A stretch of DNA of 64,000 bases from Ignavibacteria bacterium UBA2360 (GTDB lineage Bacteria > Bacteroidota > Ignavibacteria > Tepidaquicellales > OLB5), in the NCBI GenBank assembly GCA_002344125.1, contig DDTQ01000002.1:1-64000 (forward strand). Direction: 5' to 3'. The notes under the pieces were generated by a model. The model saw only the letters and a program-made list of their open reading frames with translations, made no database searches and had not been told where the DNA came from. Below, in pieces: positions 55,860-64,000 of this stretch. Every line of letters starts with the position of its first letter. Position 1 is the stretch's first letter. Made by a program: the position numbers and the translations under genes.

Positions 55860-57417
55860 TTAAAATATCTTTCAGTATGCTTAAGTGACCGGCATCATCG
55901 GGCTTTTTATCTTTTAACCAACGGCTGATCCTGGGATTCCTTAAAGTTAAACCCGCTTTATGCCTCCTGGAAAAAAAAACTCCCTCAAACTGCAGTTCAA
56001 ATACAAGTTCAGGTTTTACAATTCTCACCGGTCCGAATTTTTCAAGTGTGTTCTCTTTAACAAACAGTTCAATTTCTTTCAATTCATCAATACTCAATCC
56101 GCTGTTTGCTTTTGCAAACGTTATGAACTCCTCTTCATTCCATACCCCGAAAGTGAACTCACTGAAAACATCGCTTTGCGCGCCTTTCTGCGCATACAAC
56201 ATAACGGCAGTAATTGAATATGGCTCATTAACCATACTAACCCTGCTGCGCGGTGCCGAATAAACGGAATTCTTTCGTTTAAGTATTATTCCCCTGCAAT
56301 TATTTTGATGTGAACTCACTTTCAGCTCTTCCAGAGATCTCATTGTTCTTATTTCGAGCACCGGTGAACAGAATAACACATCTGAATTTCCTGTGCTTGC
56401 TATTAACTTTTCAAGTAATACCCGTCTTTCGCTCAATGGTTTATTGCTGATATCCGCACCTTCATATTCCATAATATCAAATGCAATGAATGCGGCAGGC
56501 GCATCTTCTGCCGCTTTTGTTACAAGGCGTTTACTCAATCTGCTTTTCAGAATGTTGTACGGCAAAGGTTTTCCATTGCTGAATGCAATTATCTCTCCGT
56601 CAATCACAATTCCGCCGGGCAGGTGCCGGGTTAGCTCAAATAATTCCGGAAATTTATCTGTCAGAAGTCCATGCCGCTTTGACCAAATCAAAAGCTCATT
56701 ATTTCTGTAAACCAGCTGCGCGCGTACACCGTCCCATTTCCATTCCGTTTGCCAGTCTCTTAATTCATCATTTCCGAAATCATAATTTGAAGGTTCATCA
56801 GTTGAATTGAATGGATAAACTCTCAGCGTTTCCTTGTACTTCCTGTAAAAGCTAAGTAGTGATCTAAGGTCTTGCTGAACCGGGTCTAAGTAGTGCAATA
56901 AGTGGTAAGCCGATACCTCTTCTAATTTGTATTTTGATTTAAGTACATTGACTATTGTACCGGGTTCTATTACCACCGAAAAACTACCTGAAATCATCCT
57001 GAGAAAATTGTATTTTTCAGTTGAACTTAGTTTCTGCATAATGATTAGAGCTTTTTCGGTTTTCGCTGTCCTTTCAATATCTTTCAGGCTCTCAACAAAT
57101 TCCATAATTCCTGAAAGCGATAAGCCACCCTTACTATTATTTCCGGGCAGCAGCAGCGAAATCGTTTCGGATCTATCACCGCTTATCTGAAATGATTCTT
57201 CAATTAACCACAGCGGTATTCCGGAAAGCTCAGGTAAAATTTCCCAAAGATCCCCAACACTTAACTGCTTTGAAAGTTTCTTTCCTGAAAGCAGGTATAA
57301 GGCCCATAAGATATCACTATCCTCTGAGGAATCTATATATTCTCTCAGCAGCAGCTCTTTATATTCTGCATTACGATTCTCACTTAATAAAGAGCATAGT
57401 TCACTAAACCTGGTCAA
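55846..57417 (-). CDS. ATP-dependent DNA ligase (ligase-associated repair cluster)
   Basis: A 523-aa ligase. The N-terminal helical DNA-binding domain (~1-200) is followed by the adenylation domain with the nucleotidyl lysine in EWKWDGVRAQ (Lys227, KxDG motif), motif III DGEIIAF and motif V GIILKRKNS, then the OB fold with RHKAGLTLRNPRISRW. It seals nicks using ATP, unlike the replicative NAD ligase (not in view). Its 5' end overlaps the exonuclease gene by 4 nt. Confidence 0.93.
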   Translation of the reverse strand: MTRFSELCSLLSENRNAEYKELLLREYIDSSEDSDILWALYLLSGKKLSKQLSVGDLWEILPELSGIPLWLIEESFQISGDRSETISLLLPGNNSKGGLSLSGIMEFVESLKDIERTAKTEKALIIMQKLSSTEKYNFLRMISGSFSVVIEPGTIVNVLKSKYKLEEVSAYHLLHYLDPVQQDLRSLLSFYRKYKETLRVYPFNSTDEPSNYDFGNDELRDWQTEWKWDGVRAQLVYRNNELLIWSKRHGLLTDKFPELFELTRHLPGGIVIDGEIIAFSNGKPLPYNILKSRLSKRLVTKAAEDAPAAFIAFDIMEYEGADISNKPLSERRVLLEKLIASTGNSDVLFCSPVLEIRTMRSLEELKVSSHQNNCRGIILKRKNSVYSAPRSRVSMVNEPYSITAVMLYAQKGAQSDVFSEFTFGVWNEEEFITFAKANSGLSIDELKEIELFVKENTLEKFGPVRIVKPELVFELQFEGVFFSRRHKAGLTLRNPRISRWLKDKKPDDAGHLSILKDILNAGS

Positions 57418-58412
57418 TCTTCTTTATCCTCCGCTGCAATATCGGTCAGTTCATAGGCGCTGATCTCATTTTCTCTGAGCCACTTTACATATTGCTTTGT
57501 AAATCCGTGCGTAGCAAAAACTTTTTCAGCCCCGGTTAATTTAACAGCCATGTTAAGCCCATCCCAGTCACAGTGATCCGAAAGAGCGAACCCGATATCA
57601 ATCGATTGCCTGCCCCATGCCTTTCGTGTCTTCAGCCAGCCGGAAGCGTACCCAATCGAATATTTCCCGGTATCTTTGATTGAGCCGCCACCTGTAAATG
57701 AAGGCGGACCAATTACAATGTTACCCTTTAGTTCTTTGTAAGCCGTATTTTCGTTCAGCCTGTGAGTCTCCGGCAGCCCAAATTTGCTGTTCCTTAGTAT
57801 TTCATTTACATCCTCAATAACAGGGTGAGTGAATATTTTACCTGTTGATGTATCCAGATGTTTCAGTATTCTCTGTGCTTTGCCAAGTGAGTATCCGCCG
57901 ATAACAGATACAATGCCATTTTTTTTGTTTCTGAGCCACCAGTCATTGATTTTTTTATAAATAATTTCCTGTGGTTCCCATTTATAAATTGGCAGCGCAA
58001 AAGTTGTTTCCGTCACAAACACATCACATTTAACAGGTTCAAAAGGTGTACTTAATCTGTCATTTTCTAATTTGTAATCACCGCTTATTACAGCTATTTC
58101 ACCGCAGCCTTCAAGCCTTACCTGTGCCGAACCGGGTACATGACCCGCAGGGTGCAGTGATATACTTATTCCGTTGATGTTTACTTTCCTGCCGTACTCC
58201 AGCTCCTGAACGTTTATTTTACTTCCTAGCCTGTGCCGCATCAATAATGCTGTTACAGGATGTGCCAGGTAAGAATCAGAGCCCCTGCGCGCATGGTCAC
58301 TGTGTGCATGAGTAATTATTGCCCTGTTGGTTTTACCGGCAGGGTCTATGTAAATATCAGCTTGAGAGCAATACAAACCCTTTTTAGTGTATTTCAGTAA
58401 TTTAGAATTCAA
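57414..58412 (-). CDS. ligase-associated DNA damage response exonuclease
   Basis: A 332-aa metallo-beta-lactamase/SNM1-like nuclease with the metal motifs THAHSDHAR near residue 36 and LHPAGHVPGSAQV near 100, then SGDYK and the C-terminal ALSDHCDWDG. It is the first gene of the operon exonuclease-ligase-helicase-PdeM. All junctions but the last are overlaps. The product set suggests end processing followed by unwinding and sealing. Confidence 0.92.
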   Translation of the reverse strand: MNSKLLKYTKKGLYCSQADIYIDPAGKTNRAIITHAHSDHARRGSDSYLAHPVTALLMRHRLGSKINVQELEYGRKVNINGISISLHPAGHVPGSAQVRLEGCGEIAVISGDYKLENDRLSTPFEPVKCDVFVTETTFALPIYKWEPQEIIYKKINDWWLRNKKNGIVSVIGGYSLGKAQRILKHLDTSTGKIFTHPVIEDVNEILRNSKFGLPETHRLNENTAYKELKGNIVIGPPSFTGGGSIKDTGKYSIGYASGWLKTRKAWGRQSIDIGFALSDHCDWDGLNMAVKLTGAEKVFATHGFTKQYVKWLRENEISAYELTDIAAEDKED

Positions 58413-58489
58413 CTGTATCAGCTTAAGTATGCTAAATTATCAATTAATCATATCACTTTAAAGTTCTATAATACATCATAATTATTTCA

Positions 58490-58520
58490 TTGATAAGCAT
58501 TTATTATCAAAGTATTTTTG
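58490..58520 (+). promoter_or_regulatory. promoter TTG-N20-TATTTTTG
   Basis: TTG (58490-58492) is followed after exactly 20 nt by TATTTTTG (58513-58520), matching the Bacteroidota pattern. It stands 16 nt before the TTG start at 58537, so the leader is very short. Confidence 0.55.
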
Positions 58521-58536
58521 TGCTTATAATTAAATA

Positions 58537-60000
58537 TTGGAAAGTAAAACAAGAAAATACTTCTTCTGGGCAGCGCTTATTGTAGTTCAGGCTATTTGGA
58601 TCTTCAATTCAGATGGATTCTATTTCATAGATGACTCCAGCCACTTTAACTATAACAGGCACTACTTTGATTCATACGAACAAAGTATTGGGGCATGGCA
58701 CAGAATGGGCAGGGTTCTGCTCTTTACGCTTCCTGCGCAGCTTGGTTTAAAGGGTGTTCAGATAGCTTCGGCGGTAATTTTTCTTCTCACTGTATTTGTT
58801 GCATATAAAATACTCAAAGAGAAGAATGTACCATACGCGGAATGGGTGATCCCGGTTATGGGATTTCAGCCTGTACTTTTTAATATCTCTTATACCTCAC
58901 TTGCGGAGCTTCCTGCGGCATTTTTGATAATTCTCTCTTTCTATTACTATCTCAAAGATAAACCAAAACTTGTTCTTTTTACCTCTTCTCTTATTTTTGT
59001 TTTCCGCACAGAATATTCATTCGTCTGCGCTCTTTATTTTCTTGTTTATTTGTACAGGAAGAAATTCAAAATTCTGCCGCTTGCATTAGCGGGCCCGGTA
59101 CTGTGGTACCTTTATACAACTGCTATTACACTAAACCCTACGCAATTCTTCTATGATATGACACTGCACTCGCGCCTGCTTAAAATTGATGTTGGTGTTG
59201 ACTGGTATTATTACCTGATGCACTCACCTAAGATCTTCGGATTCATACAGGCTGTGTTTTTTATCGGCGGAATTGTACTTCTTTATTTAAAAAAAGAACT
59301 GAAAGATTACTGGCTCCTTGTGCTCATATTTTTCGGTGGTATAGCTGTGCAGACATTACTTGCGCTAAAAGGGTTAAACCTTACCTGCAGCATTGGTCAG
59401 CTGCGTTATGTAGCTGTTGTGGGTCCGGCATTTGGTATTATTGCCGCGGTTGGTATAGGTTTTTTCTTTGCTAATATTAAACAGAAATCAGGCGCTTTGA
59501 TCATAAGCTCAATATTTTTTCTGATCATGTTTATCCTGGGTCCGTATGCTACACCTTTTCACAATAAATTTGAAATTGAAAAGGTATCAGAAGATATTGC
59601 TCATTTTGCCGCAGAAAATTATCCCGGATATAAGATAATAACCAATATGCACCAGGTCGCAAATGCGCTGGATGAATCACAAACCGGCGGCGATAAGTTT
59701 ACACTGCTTTCACAAACAAACCTGGATAAAACACCCAAGGCGCTTATTATCTGGTGCAGCTACCTGGAAGGTTCGCCATTTGTTGATGATGATGTTACTC
59801 TTAAGGAAATTGAAGCTATACCGGGCATTCAGCAGGTTAAGGATTTCAATAGTACGATCAATAATTGTTACAGCATTCCCCTGTATCATTTCCGCAAAGA
59901 TGGAAGTGAATATACCATTTCGCATGCTATCATAGACTATATGGCCGCTGAACAAACAACCTGGGAAAATATTGATATCAGGGTATTCGTAAAACAATAA
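58537..60000 (+). CDS. polytopic membrane protein, glycosyltransferase-like
   Basis: A 487-aa protein with about nine to eleven hydrophobic segments spread from residue ~10 to ~350 and a soluble C-terminal domain (~360-487). The first loop holds DDSSHFNYNRHYFDS, similar in position to the acidic loop of GT-C/PMT-type glycosyltransferases, which use lipid-linked sugars. The assignment is tentative; I see no decisive motif. The only canonical start before the first helix is TTG at 58537, with a good promoter just ahead. Confidence 0.6.
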   Translation: MESKTRKYFFWAALIVVQAIWIFNSDGFYFIDDSSHFNYNRHYFDSYEQSIGAWHRMGRVLLFTLPAQLGLKGVQIASAVIFLLTVFVAYKILKEKNVPYAEWVIPVMGFQPVLFNISYTSLAELPAAFLIILSFYYYLKDKPKLVLFTSSLIFVFRTEYSFVCALYFLVYLYRKKFKILPLALAGPVLWYLYTTAITLNPTQFFYDMTLHSRLLKIDVGVDWYYYLMHSPKIFGFIQAVFFIGGIVLLYLKKELKDYWLLVLIFFGGIAVQTLLALKGLNLTCSIGQLRYVAVVGPAFGIIAAVGIGFFFANIKQKSGALIISSIFFLIMFILGPYATPFHNKFEIEKVSEDIAHFAAENYPGYKIITNMHQVANALDESQTGGDKFTLLSQTNLDKTPKALIIWCSYLEGSPFVDDDVTLKEIEAIPGIQQVKDFNSTINNCYSIPLYHFRKDGSEYTISHAIIDYMAAEQTTWENIDIRVFVKQ

Positions 60001-60079
60001 AACAGATTTTACCCATCTTTATATATATTGATTAATTCTTTTTATAAGCATATTTTTAACATGAATTTACGGAAAATTT

Positions 60080-61384
60080 ATGCCTCATATAGATATTTTA
60101 AAGGCTGCTGAAATTTTTGTTTCAGATCTCTTCAGTGAAAAACTTTCACCAAATATGCTTTACCACAACTATTCCCATACCCTTGATGTAGTAAATAATA
60201 CTGTTAAGATCGGTAAAAAATCAGGTTTAAATGAAAGCGAGCTTGAAATTGTTACGCTCGCTGCGTGGTTTCATGATTCCGGTTACGCTGTTACGTACAA
60301 CGGCCACGAAGATGCGGGCAAAGATATTGCGTCTGCATTTTTGAAAGAACATAATTACAACCCTGATAAAATTAATATGGTAATCAATTGTATCAATTCT
60401 ACCAAAATGCCGCAAACACCCCAAAACCTGATGGAGCAGGTTTTATGTGATGCTGATCTGATCCATTTTGGCCGTGAAGATTTTTTTGAATACTCTGATC
60501 TCCTGAAGTGCGAGTGGGAAACACTGGGCATTCAGCAAGTGAGTGAAGCTGAATGGTATAAAACAAGCGCAGAACTGCTTTCAACACACAGATTCTTTAC
60601 ACAATATGCCCGGAAAAAATTTTCTCAGCAGCAAACTGCGAATCTGCTGAAGGCGCAAAAAGGATACAGAAAATTGCTTCAGCTTTCAAATGAAGAGGCT
60701 GGTAAAAAAGCCAAGCTTGAATTTGAGAAACAGAAACTGGAACTGGAAAGACAAAAGATCGCTTCCAGAAAAGATGAAGAAAAACTGGCGGTTGAAAAAG
60801 AAAAGATCGCCTTTAAAAAAGAATCAGCAAAAGTAGCCGAGCGGGGCATCGAAACGATGTTTCGCAATACAGTAAGAACTCACGTGGAATTTTCAGCAAT
60901 GGCAGATAGTAAAGCTAATATAATGATCACGGTAAATACCTTAATCATCAGTTTGATTCTCACAAACCTCTTTTCTGAGATGCAGGAAGATTCACAATTC
61001 TTTTTGCTGATTCCAACTGTTATGCTGCTTGCGGTTTGTTTAACCTGTATTATCTTTGGAATTCTTGTTACAAAACCAAAAATTTCCCCGGGTATATTCT
61101 CTCAGGATGATATTAAAGCCAGAAAAACAAATCTGCTCTTCTTTGGTAATTTTTTTAATATGCCCTTAACGGATTTTCAGTGGGGAATGGATGAAATGAT
61201 GCATGATAAAGACTATCTATACAGTTCTATGGTAAAAGATTTCTACTTTTTAGGACAGGCAGTCGGCAGAAAATTTAAATATCTGAGAGTTTGTTACAGC
61301 ATTTTTATGTATGGCTTGGTTATATCTGTGCTGGCGTATATTGTGGCTATTCTTTTAAATTATTCAAGCACGCCCCCGGTTTAA
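60080..61384 (+). CDS. HD phosphohydrolase fused to a PycTM-type membrane effector domain
   Basis: A 434-aa protein. The HD domain (~1-190) has His33 in NYSHTLD, His65-Asp66 in WFHDSGY and Asp124 in CDADLIHFG, the set of metal ligands expected for a phosphohydrolase. A charged coiled coil (~200-255) links it to a domain with RNTVRTHVEFSAMADSKANIMITVN and about three membrane helices (near 283-298, 308-330 and 405-427). This matches the PycTM domain of Pycsar effectors, which respond to cyclic pyrimidine nucleotides. No pyrimidine cyclase gene is adjacent, so signalling or housekeeping use is also possible. Confidence 0.85.
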   Translation: MPHIDILKAAEIFVSDLFSEKLSPNMLYHNYSHTLDVVNNTVKIGKKSGLNESELEIVTLAAWFHDSGYAVTYNGHEDAGKDIASAFLKEHNYNPDKINMVINCINSTKMPQTPQNLMEQVLCDADLIHFGREDFFEYSDLLKCEWETLGIQQVSEAEWYKTSAELLSTHRFFTQYARKKFSQQQTANLLKAQKGYRKLLQLSNEEAGKKAKLEFEKQKLELERQKIASRKDEEKLAVEKEKIAFKKESAKVAERGIETMFRNTVRTHVEFSAMADSKANIMITVNTLIISLILTNLFSEMQEDSQFFLLIPTVMLLAVCLTCIIFGILVTKPKISPGIFSQDDIKARKTNLLFFGNFFNMPLTDFQWGMDEMMHDKDYLYSSMVKDFYFLGQAVGRKFKYLRVCYSIFMYGLVISVLAYIVAILLNYSSTPPV

Positions 61385-61386
61385 AT

Positions 61387-62346
61387 TCACCCAAGGAAGT
61401 GTGCTGAAAGTTTCTCTCTTTCCACAGGTGTGGTAATTACTACTATACTGCATCCTTTTTCGAGTATATGATCTCCTTTGGGACTGTAAGTCCAGTTATC
61501 CCTGTACAATATTGCCAAAATCAGAGTATCAGTAAATTTCCCCATATCAATATCAGCTATTCTTTTTCCCGCGTACTTTTCCTGCATTTTAATCTCTTCA
61601 ACCCTCAGGTTTTTATCTTTATCGGCCAGCATCTTATCAAGGAAACTGACAACAGTGGGTCTTACCATCTCTGATGCCATTCTCATGCCTGCAATAAAAT
61701 TTTCTGTTATGACCGTATCTGCGCCCGCCTTTTTCATTTTTTGCTGGTTAGCTGCTTCAAGGCACCTGGCAACTACACGTATTTCCGGATTTATGTACTT
61801 TGCGGTCAGACTGATAACAAGGTTCTGGTTATCATCACCGGTTGAGGCAAATATACCCGCGGCGTTCTTTATTCCTGCTCTTTCAAGTACTTCTTCAAGA
61901 TCTGCATCACCCACTATTGCTATCAGCGCGGGATATTTTTCTGAAACGAACTGGATAATTTCTTCATCATTATCTATCACAACGCAATCTCTTGAGGTTG
62001 AATAGAGTTCATGCAATATCACCGAACCTACCCTGCCGGCTCCGCAAATTATATAATGCCCTGAAAGTTTCTTTATGCTTTTTTCCATTCTTCGTTTTTT
62101 AAAAGTTTCCTTTAACTGGCCTTCAACTATTAATGCAGTAAAAGTTGAAATTATGTATGTGGCTGTTCCTATTCCCGTAAAGGCTATTAGTATTGTGAAT
62201 AATCTTCCCCAGTTGTTGTTGGTAAGATCTATAATTTCTCCGTACCCAATTGTAAGTATTGTTATAACAGTCATGTAAAAACAATCCAATAAAGTATACT
62301 TCCCGCCGCCTACAAGCCAATAACCTGATGTACCTGTTAATAACAC
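61387..62346 (-). CDS. potassium channel with TrkA-N/TrkA-C domains, 5' end apparently frameshifted
   Basis: A 319-aa open frame: the end of a first membrane helix, the pore with selectivity filter TIGYGE, a second helix (FTILIAFTGIGTATYIISTFTAL), a RCK/TrkA-N domain (IICGAGRVGSVIL near residue 95) and a TrkA-C domain. It ends 3 nt from the HD-PycTM gene (convergent). The first helix lacks its start: GTG at 62346 is mid-helix. An ATG at 62399 in another frame encodes a fitting N-terminus (MTSDLLRKFRIPFLLLL) that stops at the same spot. A 1-nt change would restore a normal channel. Confidence 0.8.
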   Translation of the reverse strand: MLLTGTSGYWLVGGGKYTLLDCFYMTVITILTIGYGEIIDLTNNNWGRLFTILIAFTGIGTATYIISTFTALIVEGQLKETFKKRRMEKSIKKLSGHYIICGAGRVGSVILHELYSTSRDCVVIDNDEEIIQFVSEKYPALIAIVGDADLEEVLERAGIKNAAGIFASTGDDNQNLVISLTAKYINPEIRVVARCLEAANQQKMKKAGADTVITENFIAGMRMASEMVRPTVVSFLDKMLADKDKNLRVEEIKMQEKYAGKRIADIDMGKFTDTLILAILYRDNWTYSPKGDHILEKGCSIVVITTPVEREKLSAHFLG

Positions 62347-62459
62347 TATAAAAGCAGCAAGAATGGTATCCGGAATTTCCTTAACAAATCACTGGTCATC
62401 TTAACAAATTTTAACTAATTGTCATTTCAAATTCAGTATTATTATAAGTTTTATTTAGT

Positions 62460-62467
62460 TAATTTTG
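62460..62467 (+). promoter_or_regulatory. -7 box, TAATTTTG, of the sixA-like gene
   Basis: TAATTTTG fits TAnnTTTG and ends 8 nt before the ATG at 62476, which suggests a nearly leaderless transcript and supports that start over the upstream ATG at 62419. Confidence 0.45.
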
Positions 62468-62475
62468 TTATTCTT

Positions 62476-62979
62476 ATGATCAATCTATTTCTTTGCAGGC
62501 ATGCTAAGTCAAGCTGGGCTGATACCGGTTTGCGGGATATTGAACGCCCATTGAACGAACGCGGTAAGTTCGATGCTCCGCTTATGGGTGGAATACTCAA
62601 AAACAAGCAGGAATCAGCAGATTTGATCTTATCGAGCCCTGCTAAGAGAGCTTTCAAAACCGCAAAAATTATTGCGGAAAAGATCGGCTATGATCTGAAA
62701 GATATCGAAATTGAAGATGATCTTTACATGGCGGGTACCAATGATTTTTTAAATGTACTGGAAAAAATAAACAGCAAAAACAAAAACATCATGCTTTTCA
62801 GTCATAACTTTGGTATTACTGATTTTGCCAATTATATAAGCAATTCAAAGATCGCCAATATACCTACCTGCGGTATAGTAAAAATAAATTTCTCTTTCAG
62901 CGACTGGAAAAAAATAAAGAACAACAAAGGTACTCTTCAGTACTTCATTTACCCAAAAATGTTTAAACATGGATCATAA
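62476..62979 (+). CDS. sixA: SixA-like histidine phosphatase
   Basis: A 167-aa histidine-phosphatase-superfamily protein from the ATG at 62476. The catalytic RHA motif is in FLCRHAKSSWADTG near residue 7, with SSPAKRAFKTAKI and SHNFGITDF as the second arginine and histidine regions. SixA removes phosphate from histidine in phosphotransfer proteins. The ppk1 gene starts inside its last codons (11-nt overlap), so it may be linked to polyphosphate metabolism. An alternative start at 62419 would precede the promoter box. Confidence 0.85.
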   Translation: MINLFLCRHAKSSWADTGLRDIERPLNERGKFDAPLMGGILKNKQESADLILSSPAKRAFKTAKIIAEKIGYDLKDIEIEDDLYMAGTNDFLNVLEKINSKNKNIMLFSHNFGITDFANYISNSKIANIPTCGIVKINFSFSDWKKIKNNKGTLQYFIYPKMFKHGS

Positions 62980-64000
62980 ATTTTTAAATAGAGAGCTAAG
63001 CTGGCTATCATTCAATCACAGGGTATTGCAGGAAGCAAAAGATCCTTCTACGCCGCTGTATGAAAAAATTAAATTCCTTGCCATCTTTTCTTCAAACCTC
63101 GATGAATTTTTCCGCGTCCGGGTTGCTTCCTTAAGATCACTGCTTGATCTGAAGAAGAAAACTCAGAAAGAACTGAAGTTTGATGTAGAAAAACTGCTTG
63201 CCAAACTTCACAAAACAGTAGTGAAAATGCAGGAAGAATACGGCGAGACTTTCACAAAAGTGATAAAGCCTGAGCTTGAACAAAACAACATCTTTCTTGT
63301 AGATCATACGCAGTTGAATACTGTTCAGAAAGAGTTCGTTTCAGAGCTATTCAACTCGCAGGTAGTACCGCATATTATGCCAATGATAATCGCGCGGAAG
63401 AAGATAACTCCGTTTCTGCGCAATCAAAGGCTTTATCTTGCAGTTAAACTTTCTTCCAAGCTTAACAGCAGAAGTGATAAACAGCTTAAACACAAAAGAT
63501 ACCTTTCTGCGATAGTTGAAATACCAACAAACCACATAGATAGATTCATTCTGCTCCCTAAAATAGGCAACAACAATTATATCATGTTCCTTGATGATAT
63601 TATCCGTTACTTCCTGCCAAATATATTTTACGGATATAATGTCCATGAATCATTCGCGGTAAAGCTCACACGCGATGCGGAGCTTTACATTGAAGATGAA
63701 TTTTCAGGAAACCTGCTGGATAAAATGAAGAAGAGCCTCGCTAAACGCTCCAGCGGAGCCCCTTCACGGTTCCTGTATGATAGGGCAATGCCTGCATCCT
63801 TTCTGAATTTTCTCAAAGAAGCCCTGCTTCTTTCCGATGAAGATCTTTACCCCGGTGGGAAGTATCATAACTTCAGCGATTTTTTCAGTTTCCCTAACCC
63901 CGGAATGAATGAGCTGAACTATCCCGAAATGAAACCGCTTCGCTCGAAAGCGCTTGATTCAGAAAAAAATCTATTCACATCTGCATCAGAAAAAGACAAA
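62969..64000 (+). CDS. ppk1: polyphosphate kinase 1, N-terminal part (cut by the window edge)
   Basis: From the ATG at 62969 the frame is open for 344 codons to the right edge. The start LNRELSWLSFNHRVLQEA and FLAIFSSNLDEFFRVRVASL are the N-terminal signature of PPK1, which polymerises the gamma-phosphate of ATP into polyphosphate. The middle domain follows, and the catalytic histidines lie beyond the window. It overlaps the sixA-like gene by 11 nt. Confidence 0.93.
   Translation, partial: MDHKFLNRELSWLSFNHRVLQEAKDPSTPLYEKIKFLAIFSSNLDEFFRVRVASLRSLLDLKKKTQKELKFDVEKLLAKLHKTVVKMQEEYGETFTKVIKPELEQNNIFLVDHTQLNTVQKEFVSELFNSQVVPHIMPMIIARKKITPFLRNQRLYLAVKLSSKLNSRSDKQLKHKRYLSAIVEIPTNHIDRFILLPKIGNNNYIMFLDDIIRYFLPNIFYGYNVHESFAVKLTRDAELYIEDEFSGNLLDKMKKSLAKRSSGAPSRFLYDRAMPASFLNFLKEALLLSDEDLYPGGKYHNFSDFFSFPNPGMNELNYPEMKPLRSKALDSEKNLFTSASEKDK

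Noticed and set aside
1..64000. CRISPR array, transposase, integrase or core T9SS machinery genes
   Set aside because: I looked for regularly spaced repeats, DDE or tyrosine-recombinase motifs and Por/Gld proteins and saw none; only T9SS cargo genes are present.

Overview
The window looks like a chromosomal segment of a moderately AT-rich Gram-negative bacterium of the Fibrobacterota-Chlorobiota-Bacteroidota (FCB) group, most likely an Ignavibacteria-like lineage. Four genes end in type A type IX secretion (T9SS) sorting domains with the NYPNPFNP signature. Several intergenic regions carry the Bacteroidota-type promoter pattern (TTG, about 20 nt, TAnnTTTG). Lipoprotein, TonB-receptor, Mla, TamB and heptose-activation genes all indicate an outer membrane with LPS. 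The taxon is inferred from these features, not from an rRNA gene.

Layout. 1-5.3 kb: two secreted T9SS cargo genes, the second 1587 aa. 5.4-10 kb: lon, and a divergent membrane Fe-S oxidoreductase. 10-12.6 kb: a small AT-rich nucleotidyltransferase pair, metK and an EI24/CysZ-like membrane protein. 12.6-17.9 kb: an accessory patch with a zeta-toxin-like kinase, its small partner, and a 1425-aa nuclease-STAND NTPase resembling the Avs antiphage family. The Avs-like gene sits between a decayed copy of the purL 5' end and the intact purL, as if it had integrated into purL and supplied a new start. 17.9-24.7 kb: purL (with an in-frame palindromic insert), an outer-membrane protein and an mlaE-mlaF-mlaD lipid transport cassette followed by a lipoprotein. 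24.8-31.4 kb: an M16 peptidase, an IsdG/HmoB-like monooxygenase behind two tandem dyad operators, a 40-aa membrane peptide, and a lipoprotein-TonB receptor pair.

31.5-48.5 kb: a T9SS FG-GAP protein, a TPR protein, trxB, priA, rnr, tamB, split hldE (adenylyltransferase and kinase genes) and a T9SS Kelch protein. 48.7-52.6 kb: aspS, a macrodomain gene, ahcY and tRNA-Thr(CGT). 52.6-58.4 kb: the four-gene ligase-associated DNA damage response operon (exonuclease, ligase, DEXH helicase, PdeM). 58.5-64 kb: a polytopic membrane protein, an HD-PycTM protein, a potassium channel with an apparently frameshifted start, a SixA-like phosphatase and the 5' part of ppk1, cut by the window edge.

The most unusual signals are: the purL 5'-end duplication around the Avs-like gene; a two-stem palindromic element found in frame in purL and in a T9SS cargo gene; two degenerate arrays with 7-nt periodicity; and tandem operators plus an internal hairpin in a probable heme/iron region. 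No gene-free stretch exceeds about 300 bases. I saw no CRISPR array, rRNA operon, transposase or integrase.
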